From NCBI GenBank assembly GCA_002914845.1, contig JXTC01000087.1, positions 666,640 to 730,639 on the forward strand: a stretch of 64,000 nt of DNA, given 5' to 3'. The notes beneath the pieces are model-generated. The model had not been told where the DNA came from. It was given only the letters and a program-made list of their open reading frames with translations, and ran no database searches. Shown one piece after another: positions 54,883-64,000 of this stretch (position 1 is the stretch's first letter; the number at the start of each line of letters is the position of its first letter). The position numbers and the translations under genes are program-made. This DNA comes from Trema orientale (Eukaryota; Streptophyta; Magnoliopsida; Rosales; Cannabaceae).

Positions 54883-57700
54883 AAACTCAGAACCCCAAAA
54901 CTCCAGTATCCTACCTAAGTTGGGCCCCGGGATGGTACTTTCCCCGATATACTTATTTATATATTACATAGAATTTTTATTTTATATATGTTTATTATTT
55001 TTTAAGTTAAGTATATTGTACTAAAATTTTTCCCATATTAACTTTGTTAAAAATAAATAATATGTTTTCTATAGTAAATGGGGGACGAAGAATTATGTAG
55101 GGATGTAAAAAATAGGGAATTTCCCGGTTCAAGTCAAGGTGGTTGATTTTTTTTTTTTTTATATATATTTGTTATCAAATCTAATCTTAAGCTGAAACCC
55201 CAAAACCCTAATAAGGTTGTACAAACTAGAATATTGATATTGTTATTATACTCATATTTTTATCGTTTATGTTTTAATTTTGCATTTGTGACATATTTCC
55301 TGTTCTAATCTTTATTTTATTTATTAAATTACTATCTATATTATTCAGATGATATTTGATTCGATGGAATTAAATGGAATACGAATAGGAGTATTAATGC
55401 AATGGAATTAGATGAAAAATAAATTACTAACTGAATCTAATTTATTCATTTGATTAAATATTGGAATTAACGTCGCTTGGTTAAATATTGGAATCAACAT
55501 CTAAATCATGATTTCTATTTTTGGTTACTTGGAATGGAATGAAATGGAATAATAAGTATTTTGCCAAAACACCCCAGAGTTTAATATTTAATTTACGTTA
55601 TGTAATAGTGTATTAATAAGTAAATGAAATGGCCATTATATTATAACAACAAAGGTGATTGGTATATTCAAATTAAAATATAGATTGAATATGTAACACT
55701 ATGACATAAGAGATAAATAAAATTCACAAATACATGTAATTATATATTAGGTTAATTATATTTATAATTCCTGAATCATACTTGTTATATCAATTTATCA
55801 CAAACTATTAAATTCTTAAAATAGAAATGAGTCATTTATAAAGTAAATAGTTTAGTAACTATAGCCGAGAACTAGATTTTGAATTTTTAACTTGTACAAT
55901 AGACTGCAAAGAATTATATGATTGTTAATAATTATGACCTTTTCGTCACAAATTATTAAATTTTTAAAAGCTATAAATTATAAGCAAAGCATGCATTTTA
56001 TTAACTATGACCAAGATTAAGATTTTGGCCCCCAAAATAAAATAATGCACAATTATACACTTTGTACATGACTATTTTCTATCAAAAAATAAACAATTTA
56101 TGACAAAAGCATCATTACTGCAACAATTACACAACATGGTAGTCCAATATATAAGTTGAAAGTTTGGAGAGCAAATGGTACAATAAGTATAATTTGGGGC
56201 CATTACTATAGTATATATTATAAATATGGGCACCAATCTAGTAGGTATTTTTCTTTTTTATCTATTCATAGGTATTGTTTTGCCCAATTAAAAATCATCA
56301 CGCATATCTTTTCATGGTAAAAATTGGAGAGAGAAAAATATTAAATAATGTGTATTTATTTATTTTTTTTCATTTACTTAAATTATAATGGCCGTTAAAT
56401 GATGATCGAACGGCTACAAAAAAAAAAAAAAAAAAAAAACTTATTGATAGGTAAAAAACAAAATACCTATTAGATTGAGAACCTATAAATATTATGTATA
56501 TATTGATATATATATATATATATGTATATATGCTAAGATATATACTGCAATTAAAATGAAAATATAAAACTTCTATATCTACATTTTTGTTGGTTTGAGC
56601 TGAGACCCTTGACAAATTTTTTTCTTTGAAAGCGTAAGCGAGAGTAGAAAACACCATACAAGATTACCGAAAATTTGGGTAAGTAGTGTAGATATTTTAA
56701 AGGATAAATGTGAAAAACAAAAAATTATTTAATTTGATGTTAGATGGAATAAATATTCCACCTGTTTACTTTAGAGTAGAATTCACCCATTTTGATGGAA
56801 TAACAATTCTAATGGAATAGTTATTATTATTATTATTATTATTTTTGGTTTTCTATCAAATCAAACAATATAATAAGTTTACATCGAAATCATTATTTCA
56901 TAAAATCAAACACTTTTATAGTCATTTTTTTTAAGGACAATAACATAAAAATATCATGATTTTTTACTAATATGCAAAAACTAATCTAACTTTTGAATCC
57001 CGAGTGAGTGAAAAGACTGAAGTACCTCTTATTAATATATTAAAAAGGTTTAAACAACGATTATTAGAGTTTCTTTTCATTTTTCGGATTTTTTTGTTTC
57101 TATTTCAAATTAAGACTAAAAGAATATAATTATAAGACAAACTCAATAATGCGTATCGATGCTTGAAAAGTTTTTAATTGAATAACTCTTTTTACTGTTA
57201 AATCACTTAATTAGCCTGTGTAGGTGTATACATTTATACATATTTTAAATATTAGGATATTAATTTACAGAAATAAAAAATTATGTTAAGTTTTGCTTGA
57301 AAGTCTCAATTTTTTGCAACATGCATTATCCTTTTTTCCCCCAACATTTTGGCATTTAGAGTGAATAAACAAACTTTTTTACGTATCTTTTATAAACTAA
57401 ATCAAACCTTCGATCGGTTTTTTATGCAATTCATTTCGCTAGGCACTTTTTAGTACATTACTGTTATGCGATTTCAAGTCTACGTCATCAGTCAATGCTA
57501 GAGAAAGAAAGTCAATGATTGTGAAGTGGATGCATCGGATCGCTTGAGTGCCTTTCAATCAAAGTATGACTTTCTCTGAATAGATAATGTATGACCAGCA
57601 GAAAAGAAAACTAGATCAAGCTTCTTCAAAGAAATAATCTGCGAAGAAGGGGAAACAGGGGAAACAAGCTTCTGAGTAGAGATCGAGTAATCCATTCATT
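54883..57700. other. AT-rich intergenic DNA
   Basis: It contains partial copies of the TGGAATGGAAT-type MITE, a TTA trinucleotide run at 56822-56842, TA runs near 56510-56530 and poly(A) at about 56418. No gene was recognised. Confidence 0.4.
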
Positions 57701-58370
57701 AGTTATTACCCAATAAAAGGGGCTCAGTCTTATAATTTTTCATTTCTCAATCACTTCACTATACACTCTCTCTGTAATTCTCTCTTTGCTCTCACCTTGA
57801 GACTTAGAGAAACTTTTGTAATTTTCTAGAAAATAGTGAAGAACAGTGGACGCAGGCTCATCTTTTTTTGGGGCTGAACCATTATAAAATTCGTATTTCT
57901 TTACTTACTTTATTTTTCAATTCGTTTTATACACAAGCCACATCTCGTAATTCTCAAAATTCACTGTTGACAAAACTTCCGTCAACAATTACCAATCCTA
58001 AAATTATTACCCAAAATTGTATCTTCAGATTATGTACTTTCCCAGTTTTCACAATTGGAAAATCTAAAGCCACCCTCATCTATATAAAGGGGGCTTAGTC
58101 TTATAATTTTTCATCTCTCAGTCACTTCACTATACACTTTCTCTGTAATTTTCTCTTTGCTCTCACCTTGAGACTTAGAGAAACTTTTGTAATTCTCTAG
58201 AAAACAGTGAAGAACAGTGGACGTAGGCTCATCTTTTATTGGGGCTGAATCATTGTAAAATTCGTGTCTCTTTACTTACTTTATTTTTCAATTCGTTTTA
58301 TACACAAGCCACATCTCATAATTCTCAAAATTCATTGTTTACAAAACCTCTATCAACAATTACCGAGCAA
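57700..58370 (+). repeat. LTR-like fragment duplicated in tandem (371-bp offset)
   Basis: About 275 bp starting at AGTCTTATAATTTTTCAT (57726) recurs at 58097 with roughly 90% identity by eye. Each copy has a TATA-like CAATAAAAGGGGCT or TATATAAAGGGGGCT start, CTCACCTTGAGACTTAGAGA, AGAACAGTGGACGYAGGCTC and GGGGCTGAAYCATT. This order resembles the R-U5 part of copia-type LTRs (GTGGACGTAGG..CGAACCA). No internal retrotransposon sequence adjoins it, so these are probably solo or truncated LTRs. Confidence 0.6.
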
Positions 58371-60415
58371 ATCCTAAAACTGAATGACATGTTGTTGTTT
58401 ATATTATATTTTTGGAGCAAAACTACAATGTTGTTAGTTGTTTTACTAGTTAGTAGTCTTCTATAAACAACACAACATTCCGATATACACATACGCTCAG
58501 GCTGAATAGGAGCTCTCTATAGTTGTCTCATTGTTTTCTGTCATTTTATCTCTAAATACATGTAATTCAAAATTATATTAGCGGTTGTATAATCATAAAG
58601 TGACATGTCGTTTTTCCGATTTACGCAGGTGAAAGACACGTGAAGTTTTTGTTGTAAAACCTTTTGATGATATTTCAAAATATTCTGTTATTGAAACTTA
58701 AGGCGATAAAACGACATAACGCTTTCAATGTATGTGACCGCTAGCAAGATGCTTCACCACTTGAACGACATTTATGCTTAAGAACCAATAAATAAATAAA
58801 TTGTTAGGTCAAATTAGTTGGGCAGCTCAGGAAAAGATTCATACATAGTATAATAATAACACCGATCTCCTTAAATGATTGGAGAGCCTTCACTCTCCTA
58901 AGCATGGACACCCACTTGCCCTTAAATTCTCAAATGAGTTCAAAAACGTGAAGTCTGAAGTGGTCCATTCCTTGTTGGAATGACATGGTTGTCGTTTTTA
59001 ACTTCTCCTACTTGTGAATTGTGATCAACCAGAAAGAGGATTCCAAAATATATTTTAAAAAAAAAAGAAAAAAAAAAGTAGCAAAGAATAACACCCCTCT
59101 ACTTGTGAATTGTGATCGTTTATGGATTTCAATAACTTTAGTGGCTCAAACTAAGCTATGGTGGGCCCAAATTAGCACATTCCTTTTTTTTTTAATCGTG
59201 AATAATAAAGTATACATAGAAAGAGATGATCAAGAATAAAGAAACAAAAATAACATATTGTAATGATAATTATCTGTTAATAATCAGTTTTATATATCTC
59301 CACTTGCCATGGTTTTACGTTGACTTAAGATAGTATAAGATATATATTAACCAAAATAATCCTCTTTTTTCTAACATTGGTTGTTTTATCACTTATGTAA
59401 TTACTTTTAAAAATACATATTTTCATCCCTATAATTTATATACAATCATGTTGAAATGAAAAATGCAAACAAATTTCACCCGAATCCTCAAAGTTCCTTC
59501 ATGACACATTAATTTATTACTAGTGCATCTTTGGCTTTACTTTCATCATCAAAAGAGTATAGGTTGATTTTTTTTTTTTTGAGGGAAGAGTATAGGTTGA
59601 TTATTATTAAACTAAAGAAGAATACAATACCACACTTTATATGTCACCCTGGTGCTTAAACTACTCAATTATTGCTTAGGTCAACAATCGCGTGCGTGTG
59701 ATCATAATATTGTTTGTTGACGCATTTAACCAAAATATGGCTCACTCCGAAAGAAAGAACATGACCGAATTTGACAAGTTTTTATATGGGAATTCCTGAA
59801 TTTACAATTCAACAGTTTGTCACAAAGTAAGTTAAAAACAATATTACAAAAGAAGATCAGGATGAAAATCATATTAACAATTTACCAATATTTTAACCTT
59901 TCAAACCAATCTTTTGACTTTGAAATCAATACAGAACGGAAAGGCAAATTAGACCAAGTAACCTGTTTTTTTCTCCAGAAATTAAGAATTGATTGGTTGG
60001 CGTCCTTTGCTATAAAATTCCACCCCCTAAAAAAAAGGATGAATTGAAGTATTGATGATATTGTTTCAGTGTAAAAATTTTACCAGGAAGAAAGCAGAGT
60101 AATAAATATAAAAAAAAAAAACCAAAAGACTATTAATAAGAGAATTTTTAATTAAAAAAAATGAGGGATAAAAAAAAAAAGGCAAAAGGAAAGAAATGAC
60201 ACCGGAAACGAAGCTATGCCCAATATTTCTCATTTGAAAAAAATACATGAGTTGGACAGCGTTCAAATATTTACAACCACATAAACCGATATTTTCCTCT
60301 CTCTTCATTTTTTTTTTGGGGGGGTGGGGGCGACTGAAAACCAGAAAAATAAAATAAAATAAAAAAGGAAAAATAAAAGGAAAATAAAATCAAGAATTAT
60401 GGGATTAGAGGGTGA
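58371..60415. other. Intergenic, no gene recognised
   Basis: AT-rich with a poly(T) tract at about 59570 and poly(A) tracts at 60111 and 60171. The last part may be the 3' UTR of the next gene. Confidence 0.4.
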
Positions 60416-60974
60416 TCAATAGGAGGAGCACTCCGTCCTGTGGACTCGGTCTTTGAGAATTCCGTTGTACAAAGCGACCCGATTCGGAGGCATTCTTTGA
60501 ATCCCGGGAATCTCATTCCTGCAATTCATTTCCACTCTGCTCCGCTTCTTATGCTGATTCCTGAATTCCTCCCCATTCCCGGTCGGTTCCTTCACATTTT
60601 CAGCAAATTTCACTTTCTTTTTCTTTCTCTCACTCTTCTTCTTCTCACCTAATTAAAAAAAAAAAAAAAAACATTAAAAACCAAAACAACAAAGGGAAAA
60701 CAAAACAAAACAGGGTTAAGTTCAACAACCCCGGAATCATTCAGAACAATCAGAAAGGAATCAGAGCAAAGCAAGACAAGACAAGACAAACCCATGTACC
60801 TGAACTCAAGCAAGGACGTGGAATTTTGGTTTTCTCCGAAGGCTGCTCAGAATCATGATTCCCGGAATATTTGGTCGGTGGGGAAGTGATCTTTTGCCGT
60901 GAGAAAGTGAGAAAAAGAACCGTACTTGAAACAACCATAGCTGTAGCCAAAACCAAACCTTGGGAGCCCAACAT
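60416..60974 (-). CDS. Uncharacterised plant protein with N-terminal membrane segment
   Basis: Two exons, 60800-60974 and 60416-60648, join in phase (TCA G|GT GAG) to give 135 residues. The start MLGSQGLVLATAMVVSSTVL leads into a membrane helix ending FLTF. An upstream in-frame ATG at 61052 would add 26 residues, but a TATA-like box at 61086-61097 would then leave almost no 5' UTR. Exon 2 has a Lys/Arg-rich stretch (EKKKSERKKKKVKFAENV), KEPTGNGEEFRNQH, and a conserved-looking end, MPPNRVALYNGILKDRVHR. I recall plant proteins with the same order (short membrane N terminus, basic VxFAE(D/N)V, then PxNRxALYxGIL) that lack a known function. I infer a small membrane-anchored protein. Confidence 0.72.
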
Positions 60975-61085
60975 AGAAGAAGACCATGTAGTAATTGGAA
61001 AAATTGGGAGCCCAAAAGATGGTTTGTGTTGTGTCAAATGGTTCATGCACAAGAGTTTGGTGTATACATATATAAAATGTGTGTG

Positions 61086-61097
61086 TATTTATATATA
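61086..61097 (-). promoter_or_regulatory. Candidate TATA box of the gene at 60416-60974
   Basis: The minus strand reads TATATATAAATA. A start about 30 bp downstream would place transcription near 61060. Confidence 0.5.
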
Positions 61098-62720
61098 GAA
61101 AATATTATTAGTAGACTCTAGGCTTGTCTTGGAAATATTATAAAGAAGGTTGAGAATAGGAAAATAATTAAAAAATTGGCGTGAGAATCTCGATTTCCCT
61201 CTTTTGCTTTTTTTTTTTTTTTTTTTCCAGTAGAAAAATTGGTTTTGGTTTTGGTTTTCGGTTTTGGGGTTTTTTTTGGCTTTTTCTTTCTCTGGTGCCC
61301 CTGTCAATGCAAAGTTAAAAGGAAATAGACTTTGGCTTTGAGTGGGAATTGAGAGAGCAAACCGGTCAACTACTCAACTAGACGGACTAATATGTTTTTG
61401 TTGGACTTTAGAGATATGGAATGGGCACTTACATGTAGTTTGGATAAGGTGTGGGAATACATAGGTGTGGAAGTACGGTTCTCAAAGCCAATGAGATGTT
61501 GCCACGTTTGAGATTCTGTGTGATTCGAATTTAATGCTGTTTGTGCTCGAACTCGCGATTCATATTTTGACTCATCATTTTCCAGATGGGAATTTTACAT
61601 TCTTTAAACAAAATAATAAATAAATAAAATCGAATGGTGATGATCAATAATTCCAACGATATTTTTATACTTTTCGTCTATTTTTGTTATAGTAATACAT
61701 TATAGTGACAATTCCGAATAACATACGTCTCAATATCTTATCATGTAGGTTTATGTATTAATAAAACCGCGTAAAAATTATCACGCCCTGTGGTGATCAT
61801 ATATATTTTAAGTGAAGGAAAATATTTCATGGAGACTACTCGAAAATGACAAGCTCAATTTTATTTTCAATACAACTGGTTACATGTATAAAGAATTCCG
61901 TAATAATTCATTTATTTAAAAAACCAGCTGCAACCAATAATCATCAAAAGTTAAAGGACGGTCAATCTATATATTATTTTTTACCCTCCACTGGGGATCA
62001 TATGTCATCCTAAGCTAATGGAAGGCAATAATTTGTTTAAAAAATTTGCAACTTAAATCGGTAACATTTTATATCATATATTTTTAATACAAACTACATT
62101 GTCAACCGATTTAGAAAATTCACAGGTCTACGGAGTCCTCAATCTTCCATAGGGGTATATTGGTTGCTGGTCCAAATTTAATTCTCTCTCTTTATTCGTT
62201 TAGTTTTTTAGTTTTCTTTTCAACAAAAATGTTAGTAGAAAAAAAAAAAAAAAGAAGAGAAAAATCAAAATTAGAAATAGTAATGGAGAAAGACAATTGA
62301 AAGATGAGTGATACGGAAAGAGGTGTCTATCCAATGATAGTCATCCATGTAAAGTAATATGTCTCAAAATTATACTCCAATAGATCCTACAAAAAGTCAC
62401 ATACACATCTTTTTTACGATTTCTTTTAATGGCTGTTTTGGTCTCAAGGGTCTTTCGTGTGTACCACAAGAAAATAGAGTTGAGATGCAATAATTACAAC
62501 AATATGCAATTGTTGTTTGCGTGTTAGTAGTTGATTGATAATTAGCAAGCTGGTCTTATACGAGTTCTACCTTCTACCTCATGTGTACCAAATACGTCCT
62601 GTGATGTTAGACTCATATATGGTGCAACTAGTCATTGAGTACAAAACTAAGTGCAGCTTGCCATATAATACTTGTGTCAAAGTAACAAAACCGGAAAGTG
62701 TAATTAAAAAAGAAAAAAAA
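61098..62720. other. Intergenic, no gene recognised
   Basis: Includes poly(T) at 61208-61226 and GGTTTTGGTTTTGG-like repeats at 61240-61270. Frames here lack family resemblance. Confidence 0.4.
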
Positions 62721-62722
62721 AA

Positions 62723-63080
62723 GATAAACAGTAAAAAATACTCTGAGGTTTGGATGTTCTTCAATTTAAGCTCTGAAATTTAGATTCTGTAAAATAATAC
62801 TTTTAGATTAAGAATTTTTGAAAATTAATATCCTAAGTTGCCTTTTTGAATAATTTTAACTGGTAAAAATAATAATATTCTCAAAATTAAGGAGAATAAT
62901 AATGACTAATACAACTTTAATCTAGGATGTTATTATTTTTCTGTTATTAAAATTGGTCAGAAAATCAGTCCAATATATTAATTTTCAGACTTTTTAGTCT
63001 TAAAATATTATTTTACAGAGTCCAAATTTTAGATTTAAATTACAGAATACTCAAACTTCGTAGTTTTTTTTCAGTTATCC
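62723..63080. mobile_element. MITE family 1 copy G (about 358 bp)
   Basis: Starts GATAAACAGTAAAAAATACTC and ends TTTTTTTTCAGTTATCC. It has the family landmarks TTTAGATTCTGTAAAATAAT, TTTTTGAAAATTAATATCCTAAG, the central AATAATATTCTC palindrome and TTTTACAGAGTCCAAATTTT. The flanks are A-rich, so no target duplication can be called. Confidence 0.8.
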
Positions 63081-64000
63081 TAAGAAAATAAAAATAAAAA
63101 TAAAAGTTTTGCATATAACGCTTTTTATTTTTTAAATGGAGTTGAATATGATTGGTGGAATGATTGCGTAAAAGAAGGTGCCGCACGCATAAGAAAGAAT
63201 GGAAAGAATAATACATATGAAAATCAGCTGTGGATGCTCCACTTGTGCAGTTTACAGCCTCCACTTGGACACTGATATGCCGACAATTACGTGTCACGTC
63301 GCAACTGTGAAACACGGGACTGAGCCCAGTCTGATTTGACGCTCTTGATACGTGTCATCAAATTCAACCTCGGAGTGCCACGTGTTATCCAAGCTCACCT
63401 CTGCGACGCGGTTGACGTTTTTAACTCTGTCTATCCGCAATCATAATAAAGTAGCTTAGTGACATTTTATTGTTGTTGTCTTATACTTATCAACCTTTAT
63501 GAAAAAAATAATTGTTACGAAACTCTTGTTGCTGTTACTAAGAGAAAAATATTCGAGGAAACCCTTGTTAATACATGAAATACGAAAAAAAATATATATA
63601 TCACAACAGATGCATAATCAAATTCTGTTCATATGCTACTATATTTATTATCTTATGTAACTATAAATATAATTTCAAGGGAATTTGGGGTGATTTTCTC
63701 TTTTGGACGCTCATTTAGAAAAACGCTTGGTTATTGTTCTTATTATTTTTTCAGTTATGTGCGGATAATATCAATTAAGATGTTAGATAGATAACTGATT
63801 TACCAGGACAAAACCTTCGAGTTTCTGAGTATGGACGCATTAATTTTTGATGACTATATTAATTGTTCTTTTTAATTCGTCATATGTGTATCCGAGCCAA
63901 AAAAAAAAAAAAATGCACAAGTATTATCATACTACTCTTTAAAAATTGATGAATAATATTTATTTATCAATAAAGTAACAAATTATTTATTTATTTATTT
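63081..64000. other. Right-edge intergenic, possible promoter region
   Basis: A G-box/ABRE-like cluster lies at 63289-63384; beyond it AT-rich sequence with no gene runs to the window edge. Confidence 0.4.
63289..63384. promoter_or_regulatory. G-box/ABRE-like cluster
   Basis: ACGTGTC occurs at 63289-63295 and 63350-63356, and a palindromic CACGTG at 63379-63384 (GCCACGTGTTA). A GTTGACG W-box-like word follows at about 63411. Such clusters are typical of ABA- or stress-responsive plant promoters; the controlled gene would lie outside the window. Confidence 0.45.

Noticed and set aside
57868..58466. Two similar short frames starting MGLNH
   Set aside because: They are translations of the two LTR-like repeat copies, not genes.

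Overview
The window is nuclear DNA from a flowering plant, most likely a eudicot. It is AT-rich and its genes are split by GT-AG introns. They include plant-specific families (arabinogalactan protein, EPF-like peptide, G-type lectin receptor kinase, MBD10/11-type protein), and a Ty1/copia retrotransposon and many small non-autonomous DNA elements lie between them. I cannot name the species. There is no bacterial, organellar or free viral sequence. I found no tRNA, rRNA or CRISPR array.

Layout, left to right: a cystatin-like gene cut by the window edge (+, 2-1046); a long-TIR element (1629-2270); a classical AGP gene (-, 2460-2783); a GH17 beta-1,3-glucanase with a short third exon that adds a GPI-anchor tail (-, 4310-6472); an MBD10/MBD11-like gene (-, 8320-11171); a repeat-rich block with nested MITEs (13.5-16.7 kb); a complete but dead copia element (17228-21941); an SD2-5-like receptor kinase (+, 24077-26446); a T-poor ACGACAA tract (26.65-27.2 kb); a TPR-like gene (-, 28094-29532); more nested MITEs (30-31.5 kb); a small predicted plastid membrane protein (-, 32944-34930); inverted-repeat and palindromic repeat DNA (35-38.2 kb); an EPF-like peptide gene (-, 39797-40285); a tandem array of about 900-bp units (43.77-46.4 kb); a mitochondrial small heat-shock protein of the HSP26.5 type with a heat-shock-element promoter (-, 48162-49261); a five-exon DUF4050/Gag1-like clamp gene (-, 50611-52494); AT-rich repeat DNA with a duplicated LTR-like fragment (53-60.4 kb); a small uncharacterised plant gene (-, 60416-60974); and a G-box/ABRE-like cluster near the right edge.

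Most genes lie on the minus strand and are unrelated housekeeping, stress, cell-wall or signalling genes. Nothing suggests an operon-like or biosynthetic cluster. The TPR and EPF-like genes are neighbours, which as I recall is also the arrangement at Arabidopsis At1g80130/At1g80133.

I did not find a convincing new biological system. The points most worth a second look are: (1) the GH17 gene, where keeping or removing the last intron would switch the protein between non-anchored and GPI-anchored forms; (2) three copies of one 335-360-bp MITE family, each interrupted by a different insertion within the same roughly 30-bp interval, with readable target duplications; (3) the 22-bp palindromic array and related GGTAACCAG repeats; (4) the strongly strand-asymmetric ACGACAA tract; (5) the tandem 900-bp array. 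Exon joins were inferred by eye from splice signals, reading phase and remembered family sequences.
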